Source: Raphanus sativus
Lineage: Eukaryota > Streptophyta > Magnoliopsida > Brassicales > Brassicaceae
Direction of reading: 5' to 3'
NCBI RefSeq assembly: GCF_000801105.2
Contig: NC_079517.1
Coordinates: 14,942,001-15,006,000, forward strand
Length of the DNA: 64,000 nt
Part shown: in pieces, positions 24,780 to 37,902 of the stretch
How positions within the stretch are numbered: position 1 is the stretch's first letter
How the letters are laid out: each line of letters starts with the position of its first letter
Position numbers and translations under genes: made by a program
The notes under the pieces: generated by a model
What the model was told of the DNA's origin: nothing
What the model saw: the letters and a program-made list of their open reading frames with translations, nothing else
The model's database searches: none

Positions 24780-25620
24780 TTATGATTTTAAATGTTTAGG
24801 GGGGATTATTGGTTTAAGAATTCTAAAGGAGTTTTAAAATTTTGAGAATTCACTATTATTGGTTTATAGATTTTAAAAGTCTTACCAAAATCCATTATTA
24901 TTGGTTTGATGAATTCTAAATTCCACTTGAATCCTTTTGTTATTCATAAAGTTTAGTTATTGTGGATTTTACTATTCCATTAAATTCTATTGTTATTGGA
25001 AGGTGGATTCCTTATATTTTTACTCATGAGACTAGACTTTGAAAATATCACATATACTCATAAGATTTCTGAAATCTGTGAAGTAAGAAAAACATACACA
25101 TATTGAATATTTATCTACGTAAACACAATAAACCAAACTCAATAATAGTGAAGCAACCAAACTCACATGAACTGTAATTCATTATATTTTTTATAGTTTT
25201 ATATTTGACAAAACAACTGTTTGATTTAATAATAGTGAAGAAATATAACTCATACGATAACTAGAATAGTGTTTCGAAAAATCACAAAAGTCAAAGAAAA
25301 CAAAACTGATTATTATCACAAGAAAACCAATAAGAACAGGAAATGTGTATCATTGTATCAATTGATGTTTATATATATATATGTTTTTTCGAGATTTTAT
25401 TTTTGGAAAAGTTCTGGAAAGATTGTATACATTGCCTTATAACGAGAAATATTTTTAAAAAATATATTATGCAAATCCATGATAATTAATAAAATCTGTT
25501 GAAATCAATACAAAGTATTTGATAGAAATTTGTTAACTCTACTTAACTTCTAAAAATCTGCCAACTTTTAAAATCACTAAACTCCTTCCAAATTCTGATG
25601 GAGTGATGGGTATATAATAC
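24780..25620. repeat. AT-rich repeat DNA upstream of NAA15, possible MITE
   Basis: Words such as attattggttt, aaattctaaa and gaattc recur between 24800 and 25020. Similar words appear in reverse near 25510-25610 (for example tttagtgattttaaaagttgg on the other strand). It could be a non-autonomous DNA element, but clean terminal repeats are not visible. It ends about 300 bases before the NAA15 start. Confidence 0.35.
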
Positions 25621-25929
25621 AATTTTGATCGGTCAGCTTGGTTGACTCTGAAATTTCTGAACCGATTGAAAATTGGTTTGTATGTGTCGACTGGTCTGAA
25701 ACCGGACTAAACGAATCTTAACCGGAAAAGCTTTAACCGGATTGGTTAGGAGAAAGAAGAAGACAGAACCTAATTTATATACCCTTATTGGGTTTTATTT
25801 GTTGTCTGTCTTCTTCATCTTTGTTCCGCAGTAGGGTTGAAGCGGATAGTACGACGCCACCTCTCTCGAACTCGCGAACAACATCTCTCTTCTTCTTCTA
25901 CGCGGAGCTCTTTTAGTTGCCCAGGAAAA

Positions 25930-28900
25930 ATGGGGGCTTCGCTTCCTCCAAAAGAGGCTAACCTCTTCAAGCTCATAGTCGTATGTTCCGATTCTCTCTC
26001 TCTCTCTTCCTCTCACTTTTTTCTTTAAATCCTTTATGTATATTTGATTTGATGATTCTAGCTGGTAATACGATGAGTTTTTTTTTTCCCCCACTGATGT
26101 GTAAAACCCTAAAAATTAAGTTAACCCGGTCAATGTGTTGGGTCAATAGACATTCGTTGACAAAGTGTGTGGGAGTTGTTAGTTTCAATCTTCCACTGAT
26201 AAGATTCTAGTGACCTTTTGGGCTCGCCTAGGATTGTTTACACAGAATAGTCTTCTACTATTTTTCTACTATGTTATTATGCATCATTAAGTGTTTATAT
26301 GATTATGCCCTCACGCTGTCTCGGCAAACTAGTTAATTACTCATCTTCCCCAAAGTCTACTTTTGCATTGGATTTTTGTTGAAGCTATACTTGCAGTACT
26401 TTATATTCTTTTTTCGTGTAAATTTATTCTGAGTGATGTTATAATGCAGAAATCTTATGAGACTAAGCAGTACAAGAAGGGACTGAAGGCCGCTGATGCC
26501 ATATTGAAGAAGTTTCCTTCTCATGGGGGTGAGACTTTTCTTTCTCTCATAACTCCCCTAACCCTCCTTCTTATTGTTTTGTGATTTCATGTTAATATAT
26601 CATTTGCTATCTTATTCTGCAACTCTGTGGAGTTTACTACATCATTTACGATTTAACAACTTGTACCTTGTCTAATAGTCGCTTTTCGTGTAACAGATGA
26701 TTTGTATTATTTTTTTTTTAATTGAGAACTGTTCTGTTTTGCGTTAAACTCACTTCCTGCTTTTACTGAGTTGTTCTTTCTTGACTGTATTATTTATTTT
26801 TTCTTTTATTCTTTGTGATTTCCAGAGACTTTATCGATGAAAGGACTGACTCTAAATTGTATGGACCGCAAAACTGAAGCATATGAGCTTGTTCGCCTTG
26901 GAGTCAAGGTTCGATTGTGACTTTGATAATTATAACTTCAAACCTTAATTTCTAGACATAGTATATACTCTTTCAGGGTAATATAGGATTTTTTCTTTTG
27001 TTTTCCCTGCAGAATGACATCAAGAGCCATGTTTGCTGGCATGTCTTTGGTCTCCTGTACCGGTCAGACAGAGAGTATAGAGAGGCCATCAAATGCTACC
27101 GAAATGCTCTTAGAATAGATCCTGAGAACCTTGAAATACTCAGAGACCTCTCACTCTTGCAGGTAACTATGGTTAAAATAGATTTGAGGAGAGTTTATTA
27201 GCTGGCAATTCATACCTTTATCATTTCAGTGTTAATCTCTGTTGATGCTTTCAACAGTTTATCTTACTATATACTTTCTTATTCTTAGGCACAAATGCGG
27301 GACTTATCTGGTTTTGTGGAGACCAGGCAGCAGCTTTTGTCTTTAAAGCCTAATCATCGAATGAACTGGATTGGCTTTGCAGTCTCCCAGCATTTGAACT
27401 CAAAGTTTGTTCTGTTCCTTGAAGCCTTAAATCTAAATATGTTACTTTACTTTTACTCGTTTTAATTGAATGCTAGTTTTTCTTCTTTGGTCTATTTGCT
27501 AGCTAACTTGTTGATGCGCCTTTGTTGAGATGTTTCATACATCAGACTTATAGGAAATAATATACCAATGGACAACATCCAGTAGAATTATAGGCCTCTT
27601 CAATCAGCTTAATGAATTTTATATCATTTGACAATAGCTCACCTTGATCACACGAAACATGTTTTTTTTTTTGTTCTTAAACCAGTGCTTCCAAAGCTGT
27701 TGAGATTTTGGAAGCGTTTGAAGGCACCCTGGAGGATGATTACCCTCCTGAGAACGAGATATGTGAACACACTGAAATGATTTTATACAAGGTATCATGC
27801 AAAAATTATACAAGTGTCATATTGTACTTTATACCCTATCTCTCTAGGTTTTTTACCCTGGAAAACCATGCTTGGCGTTAACGGGTCCATGTAGCTTCTG
27901 ATATTCAATTGGCACTAGCACAGCTTTGATATCTGTACCTGCAGGAAATCTCAACTGTTTTTTGCTTTCAGGTTTCCTTGCTTGAGGAGAGCGGTGCTTT
28001 TGCCAAAGCTCTTGAGGAGTTGCACAAGAACGAGTCGAAAATAGTAAGTTCTTGAAGCTGATGTGTTATTTATGTGGATAATAGGACACTCATATAGTAG
28101 ATTTCACATTCCTCGTGTGGTTATTTGTAGGTTGATAAGTTGTCTTATAAAGAACTAGAGGTATCTCTCTTGTCGAAGCTTGGTCGCCCAGCAGAAGCCG
28201 ATAAACTCTACAGGGTTCTGCTTTCCATGAACCCTGACAATTACAGGTTTTTTTCCTTTGCACTTCTAATTCATTATTATTATTATTATTTTTGCTTAGA
28301 AGTTGACTATCTTTTCCTATGACATTCTCAAAGGCTTTCTATATATTTTTGGGTACTGTCAATTCATGTCAACAAATAAATAGTGCATTCCTGTACTTTT
28401 CAGATATTACGAAGGCCTCCAAAAATGTTTTGGTTTGTATTCGGAAAGTGGACAATATTCGTCTGACAAGATTGAGAAGTTAAGTGCCTTGTATCAGTCT
28501 CTAAGCGAGAAGTACACTAGGTCATCCGCTGTTAAGGTGAGAAATGGCAGTCAGTGAATTTTAATATCCTTCCACTTGATAGGGAACAACCGGTTGCCGA
28601 TGTGTTTCTCTCTGATATTTTCGGGACAAAGGTATTAAGTTATTTTCTCTTTCCCCATTTTCAGAGGATACCATTGGATTTTCTGCAAGATGAAAGCTTC
28701 AAGGAGGCCGTAGCAAAGTACATTAAACCTCTACTGACAAAGGTATCTTTACGCGCCCTCGAGTCTCTTTGTTTCCACAATGTTCAAATAGAATATGTTT
28801 CTTATGTATCTTGATACTTGTCTCAGGGTGTTCCTTCATTATTCTCTGATCTCTCCTCTCTGTATGATCACCCACGCAAGGTTTGTTTCTCTGCTTTGTC

Positions 28901-31900
28901 GCAAATTTCATTGTATCTGGCTTCACTTTATTTTATGATAAATTTTTCTATATGTATTTTGTTGTCTAGCCTGATATATTGGAGCAAGTAGTGGTTGAGA
29001 TGGAGCAGTCAATTAGGGCTACTGGAAATTACCCAGGAAGGTATATAACTGAATTTATTACTGAAGTATTAACTGGATTAGCGTCTTTTATAATATTGTC
29101 TTATAAAATTAGTGATATGATCAATCATTTGTTGTGATTAATTCTTGACTGATTCAGTGATGTGAAAGAGCCCCCGTCAACTCTACTGTGGACTTTGTTT
29201 TTCTTGGCCCAGGTTCACTTTTGCTTATCTATCTTACTTTCTCTCTATAATTGACAGCTTCTCGGTTGAATTTTTGTGTATCTTATCATGATACATACTT
29301 TCCATAATACAGCATTACGACAAGCGTGGTCAATATGATGTTGCCCTTGGTAAAATTGACGAGGCCATTGCTCATACACCCACAGTGATTGATCTGTACT
29401 CTGTCAAGGTATATTTTTTTATCGTGGCAAAAAAAAAATTATTACGTTTTAGTCCATCAGTTTGTGGTGTATGTCACTGTTGTTCCTGGCACTGTATGGA
29501 GAGACATTTTGAAAAGTTTATTGACAGGATGGCTGGGTCTGAACTTCTTTAGTATACCGTGCTATCATTTTGTTTGAGGACTCTTGTTTCTTCTTTAACC
29601 TTTTGACTGGTTTCTCTCTACAGAGCCGAATAATGAAGCATGCAGGAGACTTGACTGCCGCTGCCGCACTTGCCGATGAAGCTAGATGCATGGACTTAGC
29701 AGATCGCTATATAAACAGTGAATGCGTTAAGCGTATGCTCCAAGCGGATCAGGTTTACATCTCGTTCTTTTGTTCATATTATGTTTCTTTTGGTCAGTGT
29801 CCCTGGAGGCTAGGCCTCAACACTCTTTCTTTATTCTGTGAATTTTCTGGTGAAGGTGACCTTGGCCGAGAAAACTGCTGTTTTATTCACAAAAGAGGGG
29901 GATCAGATCAACAATCTTCATGACATGCAGTGCATGTGGTACGGCTCTATAGAAAGCGGTGTAATTTTGCTAATGTAAAATTGACATATCAGATGCATTT
30001 CTAATGGCTGTCTTCTCATTTCATAAAATAGGTATGATCTTGCATCTGGAGATAGCTACTTCCGTCAGGGTGATCTTGGACGTGCCCTGAAGAGGTTTTT
30101 GGCTGTGGAGAAGCACTATACTGACATTTCTGAAGATCAGTTTGATTTCCACTCGTACTGTCTTAGAAAAATGACTTTGCGTTCATATGTCGACATGCTT
30201 AAGTTCCAAGACCGATTACACTCATTCCCATATTTCCACAAAGCAGCAATCAGAGCTATCAGGTAATCTCTTCGTTGCACAAATGTACTCTAACTAAAGT
30301 ATCTACTGTATAGATGCATGATAGATTCAATTAACGTTTGCCTCTTGGCTCGATATCCAGGTGCTACCTGAAATTGCACGATTCTCCCAAATCAACTGCT
30401 GAAGAAGATGGAATGTCAAAGATGGCTCCTGCTCAGAAGAAGAAAATGAAGAAGCAGAAAAAGGCAGAAGAAAGAGCAAAGAAAGTAAGCATTTTCAGTG
30501 TTTTGTCGAGTGTATTGACACTTAGGTGTCTTAAGAGTGGTCTTCTTCGTTTCAGGAAGCTGAGAGTAAGAGTGAAGAATCAACTGCCGGTGGAGTTTCT
30601 AAGTCTGGCAAAAAAAATGTGAAGCCTGTAGATCCAGATCCTCATGGGCAAAAGTTAATTCAGGTGGTTGTTTGCTGCATATGTATTGTTGGTCTTCGCC
30701 ATAGTAGAGTAGTATGAGTAATGAGTATTTAACTTTGTTAAAGGCTTACTGGAAAACTAAATCTATACAGGTGGAAGAGCCAATGGCAGAGGCTTCAAAG
30801 TACTTGAGACTTCTCCAGAAGCATTCACCTAATTCTTTGGAGACTCATCTAGTCTCTTTTGAGGTTAACATGAGAAAACAAAAGTTTCTGCTTGCATTCC
30901 AGGTAACTTATTTCTCGTCTGGTGGTCATATTCAAACTCATGTTTTTATACTAGTCTTTGTCCAAGTAATTTAAGGACTTTGCTGTCTTATTTTTAAGGC
31001 TGTCAAGCAAATGCTTAAATTGGATGCGGAGAACCCTGATTCACATCGTTCCCTGGTATGTAATCTCTGCTACTTGTGATGGTCTAAAGAAGGCTTAATC
31101 ATGCAAAGGAGAGAGGAGGGATAATAATGTTTTTCTATGGATTGCAGATCAAATTCTTGCTCAAGACAGAATCGACAAGTGCTCCAACGACCGAAGCTGA
31201 GAAACTTCGTTGGAGTGTCCTTGAGGCTGAGCGCCCATCAATCAGGTGACTACTCAAACTATTATCCATTCTTACTGTTGCTTTTTATATCAGTTGTGAA
31301 ATTGTCCTTTCTTTTGCGTTCTAGTCAATTGCAGAATAAATCACTAACGGAGGTAAACGAAGAGTTTCTTGGTAGACACAAAGGTGCGTATCAAATTGAT
31401 TACACGGTACCCCTTGCTGAGATATTGCAGTGTCTTAAATGGTAACGTTTGCATTTAAATTCCGCAGATTCTTTGGTGCACAGAGCTGCATACGCCGAAA
31501 TGCTGTGCCTTTTAAATCCAAGCAAGAAAACTGAGGCTATCAAAATAATTGAAGACTCGACCAATAAAGTGGTTCAAACGTAATGCTCCTTCAAACATAC
31601 TGTTCCTTGTTCTCTCTGTTACCTGTTTTGTTCTGTATGTTAAATATCGGTTGTCTTTGTGCAGAAATGGAGCTCAAATAGAGTGGAAACTCAAAGATTG
31701 TATAACAGTTCATAAGCTTCTAGACACAGCTCTCCTTGACTCAGAAGCTGCCTCCAGTAAGCATTAGATATCTTGACTTATTACGTTTGGTTGGTCGTAT
31801 GATTCAAACACACTTACATAATATTAAGGCCCTTAAGAGTTTAGAAGTACTGAGCCTGGTTTTGGTTACAATTGCAGGATGGAAATCACGCTGTGCCGAG

Positions 31901-32077
31901 TATTTTCCCTGGTCTACTTACTTTGAAGGCAAGCGTAGCTCTGTGATGCCTGATTCAGTGTACAACACGTCTCGCAAGACCAATGAGAATGGCGACACAC
32001 CAAACCATCCAATGGGCCAGACCGAATTGAGCGATGGACAAGTGGAAGCATTCAAGAGCCTCTCCGTCTCAACCTGA
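25930..32077 (+). CDS. NAA15: NatA auxiliary subunit NAA15 (N-terminal acetyltransferase)
   Basis: NAA15 anchors the catalytic subunit NAA10 to the ribosome; together they acetylate nascent proteins beginning with Ala, Ser, Thr and similar residues. The gene has about 26 exons. Exon 1 starts at ATG 25930 ([17 protein letters not shown], ending before GTATGT at 25981). Later exons read in order through [87 protein letters not shown] and the Lys-rich stretch [17 protein letters not shown] (about 30430-30485), to SLSVST and a stop at 32075-32077. The splice sites I checked (exons 2/3, 9/10, 15/16, 16/17) keep the frame with GT-AG ends. The product is about 900 residues of TPR-type helices, the normal length. 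No disabling change was seen. Position fits At1g80410. Confidence 0.93.
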
Positions 32078-32752
32078 AGCTCTTCTTTAATAAGAGGCAA
32101 ATCTACCCGGGAGATAATTTGCAGACCTGGATCAAACTTGAGATTTAATGAATCTTTGGCAGAGGTGCGTGGATCAAAAGATGCCAAATGTGTATAATTG
32201 TTTCTTTCTATATAAAGGCTAGGTTTCAAGTTTGATGGCACAGAGAAAGCAAAGGGTCTTTTGTCTCTTTTCCTTTTGGTTTCCCTTACGACACTTTACC
32301 AGGATGTTTTAAGCTTTTTTTGATGTTGTACCCTTTTTAACTTCTTCATTTTCCCATACATTATCTGTTTTATGTATACTTATTGACAATCTCTGGGAAA
32401 TTTTTGATTTGGTGAACCTTTCCTTTTGTGTTGCATCTTTTATTCGGCAATGCTGTCGTTCTATCTTACATGCTATCAAATGCTAATACACATATACCAC
32501 TATTTGGAAATTTATTGATTTTGAAAGTTACAGCCAGCTCTTGAAAGAATAAAAACAATCTCAACTATACAATACAAAAAATAAATAATGAACTTTCCAA
32601 AGGAAATGTACATATTTGTAGAATTGTGACAAAATAGAGAGAGCATGTCAAAAGATAGAATGAATAATACAACGAAGCGTGATATAGTGAATGTTACTCT
32701 ACAAAGAGGAAAATACATATAACAAGGCATAGGAGGGAAAACATCCTGGTCA
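32078..32752. other. Convergent 3' flank of NAA15 and GLYK
   Basis: These 675 bases hold the two 3' UTRs in convergent orientation. No RING-finger or Aux/IAA (IAA15) sequence is seen here, although Arabidopsis, as I recall it, has At1g80400 and At1g80390 at this place. Confidence 0.5.
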
Positions 32753-34924
32753 TTAGGTTGCGAGTATTGGGTTCCTTTCTTCATCGATATCTATCGCAAG
32801 GACACGCTCTGGTTCCGAGCCGCTCGGTCCTTCCTCGTACAGTGTCGGCAGATAAGCCTTATATGCAGGCAAATACCTTGACACAAAGTCATTCACCTGC
32901 ACAGATGTTTCAACGTTCACCGTTTCAATATATATAATAAACACAAGAGAGTACTAGTGTTATTTAACTGTTTCAAGAATGTCAAAAGAAAAAAAAAAAA
33001 CATACCTCATCATCAGACATCCCGGCTTTGCCAGCCTGCCTCATTGCTATTTCCGCCTGAAGACGCCATCGGTATACATAACTTGGGTCCTTAATTTTGA
33101 TGACCACCCATGCATCTATGTACTTGTCCCATGCCTCGTAATAAGCTTCAAGGTTCTTGTTCACTGTCTCCAACTGAGGATCCACTGCTTTAACGGCTTC
33201 AGCAGGAAGAGGTTTAAAACCAAGCATCCATCCCTCAAAGAGAATCACCTGTATATATTATCAACCAAACAAAGATTTAGAGGTTTTTTTGACTTGGAAA
33301 CAGAAAACACTTGAAGAAGATAGAAATATATATACCTTTAGAGGTCCTTCAACTTCAGGCCATGTTTCTGCATCGCCTCTGTCACCCCTCCCGCTATAAG
33401 CAGACTGCAGCCAAAATAGGAATAATATCTCAAGAAGTTAAGACCTGTGCTTCCTCTGTTTTAATGATACAAAATGAAGGTACAATCAAGCTGTGACACT
33501 CACCTTATCGTAGCGAGGAACTTTCATCTTCATGCCTGTGTCAATGACCACCAAAAAAAAAGAAACTAATAAGATAAAACAAGAAAACAACAACAGCCAA
33601 GAATAAAAGCTTTTTTATTGATGGATAAGGAAACTAACCTTCCTTGGTAAGTTTAGTCAGTGCTTCTATTGTTTCGACAGAGAATGGAAGATCATGGCTT
33701 CCTGCATTCCCACGATACTGTATACACAAACAAATGACAGATTTTTTTATATTTTCAAACTAAAGGCAGAAGGACAAATTAAAAAAATGATGAGAATATG
33801 AAGATGAGTATACTATACCTCAAGGAGTGCATTTCCTGGATTCTCTTCCCTCAATTTAGCCTGGCCTTCTGCAGTCAAGTAAAAATCGTCTATAGATATT
33901 GTCGCCGACTTCCTGCAGATTATTATCTTGTGTGTTAGTATTAAGAATCACTAGGGGACTTGGATGAAGCAAACCAGTGTGGGAAGCAATGGGTACATTT
34001 TTGTAGTTTTGAAAAGATAATCAAGTGCAAACACAAGTGTAGTCTTGCCACATCCTTGAGGTGCGCTGAATCCAATCTGCACAATTTTTCCAATCAGATT
34101 AATCCACCCATCCATTAATTTAAGGTTATAACCAAAATAAATAGGTACCACTAGGGGAGGCACATCATCTCCATCTTTAAACTTGGAGTTATGCAGAGCA
34201 ATCTGGTCTTGGCACCAAACAAAGACGGGGATATAGTAATGGTAAAGCCTAGCTTTCTGAGGAATGGTGAGCTTGAGCTCATTAAGCTGAAAGAGTCTGC
34301 ATAGCTGTGAGCCGTATAGCAACCATTTGTCAATGGCCTGGCCGACTTTTTCAGGAGTGATACCGATCTTTTCCACGAGCGGACCAGAGCATATGAACTC
34401 AAAAAGGTCAGAAACCGAGGAGACATCCACTGTTTTTGTTGGTAACGCCGAGCATTTCTTAGACGTCCAGTTACTTGTAGTAGGCGAGTAATGAAGCATT
34501 GAGTTGTTCTGGATCCACGAGCAACCACAACCTACACACACAAATATTCAAAAAAAATCAAAAGCTAGAACACAAAACAAGAGCTCCACCTGAAACTGCA
34601 ACACATGGATTGAACAATATATACAAGACTCAAAATAACAAAGGTAATCATATTATTACCAGAAGACATGGAGAAATGAGTTTGAAGCTTGTATGAGGAG
34701 GAGGATGAAGAATGAGTAACGACATGGTCGTCTTTAAATATGGAAGAGGAAGAGGAAGAAGAAAGAAGAACACGTCTTTTGATATTAAAAGAATTGCAAA
34801 TAGGGTCATGACATGGAAACGGATAACCTTTGACATAAAACCTCTTAGTCTTATTGTTATTATTATAATGCTCAAGAGTCGCTTGCCATGGCGATGATAT
34901 CAAACTTGAAGTTGCCCCCGCCAT
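32753..34924 (-). CDS. GLYK: D-glycerate 3-kinase, chloroplast
   Basis: This enzyme phosphorylates D-glycerate to 3-phosphoglycerate with ATP, the last step of photorespiration, in the chloroplast stroma. There are about nine exons. Exon 1 is 34660-34924, starting MAGATSSLISSPW, with a Ser-rich transit peptide. Exon 2 is 34149-34531 and joins in frame (MSSG|CGCSWIQ). Exon 3 starts at 34076 with IGFSAPQGCGKTT, the P-loop. Later exons carry ATISIDDFYLTAEGQ, YRGNAGSHD, MKMKVPRYDK, SAYSGRGDRG, VILFEGWMLGF and DAWVVIKIKDPSYVYRWR, ending NPILAT and the stop at 32753. I chose M34924 over an upstream in-frame Met (34954) because the transit peptide begins there; either is possible. The protein is about 450 residues, normal for the family. 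It diverges from the tandemly duplicated upstream region. Position fits At1g80380. Confidence 0.93.
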
Positions 34925-35090
34925 TCTCTCTTTTTCTATATCTTTTATCTCCAAAAAGCAGAGAGACGCATTTAGGAAGCAACGAAGGATGGAGAAGCAA
35001 CGTGTTGATATTTTTTTTTATTATTTTCTCAAAGAGAAATTCAATCTTTCCACATAATATGTGAGTCATATTCATTTCATCACGTCGGAT

Positions 35091-35112
35091 AACGCGTAGT
35101 TAATCCACCACT

Positions 35113-35152
<40 letters not shown>

Positions 35153-35640
35153 GACTGTCTTCTTTGTTTTATTTTATACTAAACTAGTCAATAGTCTCGT
35201 CTTACCGACCAGAACAACTCACTAACTCAGAACCAAACACGTCTACATAAACCGGACGGGATATACCGGGAATGAGACCGTGGAAAAGATTGATTTCTAC
35301 TCTTTTATTTGACAGATAGAGAGAGCAACATAGGAAAATGAATTTAGGTACAACGAACCGGTCCATAAGAAAAGGAAATTTAGTGGTGTATTAACGCGTA
35401 ATTAGTACACCACTGACCACTTGTTGTCTCTCTCGGTCATTACTGGTTTTTTTTTAATACTAGTACAATAGTCTTACCAACCAGAACAACTCGGGTTTGG
35501 AAGAACCAAACATGTATACACTAAACCGGATTATACCGTGGAAAAATTGATTTTTATACTGTTTTATTTAACCGCGAGTAACAGATGGAAAGGAATTGCA
35601 GGACGACATTAAACCGGAACATAGGACAAATGTTATCCGT
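35091..35640. repeat. Tandem duplication of about 302 bp upstream of GLYK
   Basis: The copies begin aacgcgta at 35091 and 35393. They share in order ccaccacttg / caccac...cacttg, gtctctctc, tactagt-type words, cttaccgaccagaacaactc / cttaccaaccagaacaactc, accaaacacgtctacataaaccgga / accaaacatgtatacactaaaccgga, gtggaaaa and cataggaaaa / cataggacaa. Divergence suggests an old duplication. It lies in the space between the GLYK start and the CYCA2;4 stop, so it probably affects the GLYK promoter. Confidence 0.75.
35115..35148. repeat. (CT)n microsatellite
   Basis: A pure CT run in the first copy of the duplicated upstream region. The second copy has only a short CT run at the matching place. On the GLYK strand it reads GA, about 190-225 bases upstream of the start codon. 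Confidence 0.9.
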
Positions 35641-35693
35641 GTGTTATATCGGTTTACAAGATAATAAAACCGCTCGGTTTAGTCTCTTCTCTT

Positions 35694-37902
35694 TCAAAAT
35701 AGCCTATCATGTAGCTCCGGAGAAGTGAACACCGCCACGGATTTGAACTGTAAAAATATTTAAAAGTAACCACACAAAAATAAAAACTGTTACATTTCGA
35801 TCAAACCGGACCAGTTTTATCAAAACTAAACCGAGATTGAACTAATTTGTTACCTTGTCTTGCTTGTACTTTATTCGTATAGAGTTCAAAGGACATCCTT
35901 TGGTGTTAAGCTGCAGTTGTTGCAAGGCCTGAACAGATGCTTTAAGATCGGAGGCTTTGTACGTTGTGTAATGCTCAAGTGTTGGATTCTGGACGGACAA
36001 ACAATGCAAATCGTGTGAGATTCAAGATTTTGTAAAAACAGAACCAAACATAAAGGAGATATATATATATATATATATATGTGTGTGTCTTAACGAACAA
36101 AGAACAGACCCAAGGGTGGCTTGATTGGTTCATAGTCCACTTGGCAAGAAAAACAGCCGAAGCAGCTATAACCGAAGGAAGAAACTTCAAGAACTCATAC
36201 TCTATTAGCGTCAACTCCGTCAGATAATTCGCCAGAAACTCCATTTCCACACTTGGCATCTGCATATACACATTTCCAACGAAACAAAAAATAGTTTCAA
36301 TCTTTCTGCTAAATATTTGATGAGCACAGATAGAGAGATACATAAAGGTAGCAAATTACCAGGTGAGAAGCTTGAGCTGCTCGGAGAAACCTCCTGCCAA
36401 AAAAAAAAATAGAAAACTTTTGTTATGATCACTACGAACAGTTTATATGAAGCACTTTTTTTATCTACTGTCTAGCTAGTAGTGAGATTTACCTGAGGAA
36501 TGTTTTTGAAGTGGGAGTGTAAATCTGAAAACTAAAATGCTTGAGTACTTGGCTCTCCATTTCCAGGACCTGATCTCTTGTGTAAGTGTTGTCCGTGATG
36601 AAGCAGAACTCTTCAATCCGTGGTGCATAGATTTCCTCATACTTCCTTTTTTTAACAAAGTTCCAAAGAAACAACATAACCTCTCTATTAGTTGCTCTGC
36701 CTTTCAGAACAAGCATTATAGTCTGATTTTCTATGAAGCGTTTATAAGTTGAAGAGAAACTTACGAGGCAATGAGCATACAAGTGACGCCGAGCAATTGA
36801 AGTCTTTGTCTTTCAATGTAGTTCCCATTTAGAAACCAATCTATGAGATAGACTGTGAGGTAGAGTGTGTCAGGCACAAGTGTGTATTCCTCTGAGACCT
36901 CAACAAGCCAATCAACAAGGATTCCCCGCATTGTCTTTGTCACATCTCTTTGTGTTCTCTCCATAAAATCAGGAGATGGTCGCCGTTTAAGCTGTTAAAA
37001 ATTTGACTTAGATGTTAGTTAGATAACCAGATGCATATCTGTCCCAAGGAGGGGGGGGGGGATTATTTACCTCAGCAACACGCATGTTGTAGTGAATTTC
37101 AGATGCATATAGGCTACAGAGAAGAGGATCCTTTTCATCTGAATCAATGTCAATGAATTTTGAGCTACTTGCCGCCACAGTGGAACTTCCTCCAACAACT
37201 GTAATCCCATTTGCAAGGAATTAAAAATATGTTATAAAATCACTCATTCGGCAAATAGAGTAGGTAGAGACCCTCACCTGTAGAAGTTGATCTCGCAGGG
37301 GGTCTTGGAGGCAACCTGGAACTCGGCTTTTCCATAAAGCTACAAGATGCTTCGTTTGTGTCTAAGCTACACACAGCTTGTACCTTTGCATCTGTAACTT
37401 CTGAAGTAGAAGAAGAAGATGATGATGATGATGCCACCTTGGAAGAACTTGTCCTTCCCTTCTTTATCTGTTTGATAGTCTCCACCTACAAAATGAGAAA
37501 GAAACCAACTCTTATCAGCAAAGAAGAAAAACAAACAAACTTTTAGAGAAATATAAGAAGCAGAGAGCATTGTGTCTTTGATTCTTTAACAACCTGAATT
37601 TTAGCTGCATTGAAGCAGTTTGTGTAAGAATCCTTGCAGGTAACGTTTGTGATGTCATTAAGAACAGCAGCTCGTCTCTTAGGTGCATTATTGGCAACAT
37701 TCTTATCATCCGAGGCTGTTCTTTTACTGTTTGCTCTCAGAACCCTTCCTTGGTTGATCAGTGCAGTAGTAGCAGCCACTTCTGCTGAAGATGTTGTTAT
37801 GAGATTAGAAGAAGCACGCAAAGCAGACGCAAGGGCACGAGTTATGGGGCGAGAATGGGGCGGTATGGTGGTGTTTCCAGAAACGGCTTTCTCATTCCCC
37901 AT
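35694..37902 (-). CDS. CYCA2;4: A2-type mitotic cyclin
   Basis: A-type cyclins bind CDKs and drive S to M progression; A2 members restrain the switch to endoreduplication and act in formative divisions. The start at 37902 (MGNEKAVSG) has a Met-Gly start typical of the family. Exons read through APKRRAAVLNDITN (about 37650-37690), a Ser-rich linker, DPLLCSLYASEIHYNMRVAE, then the cyclin box with MRGILVDWLVEVSEEYTLVP and NGNYIERQRLQLLGVTCML, KYEEIYAPRIEEFCFITDNTY, the C-terminal cyclin fold (MEFLANYLTELTLIEYEFLK) and a last short exon FKSVAVFTSPELHDRLF with its stop at 35694-35696. About nine exons and about 450 residues. All parts are present and in frame. The presumed destruction box reads R-A-A-V-L, not RxxL (see findings). 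A copia element sits about 2.3 kb upstream. Position fits At1g80370. Confidence 0.92.
36061..36080. repeat. Short (AT)n repeat in a CYCA2;4 intron
   Basis: About 20 bases of AT followed by gtgtgtgt, inside an intron near the 3' end of the cyclin gene. No effect on splice sites is apparent. Confidence 0.9.

Noticed and set aside
34151..34528. 125-codon frame overlapping GLYK exon 2
   Set aside because: Wrong frame; the adjacent frame gives conserved glycerate kinase sequence and joins the neighbouring exons.
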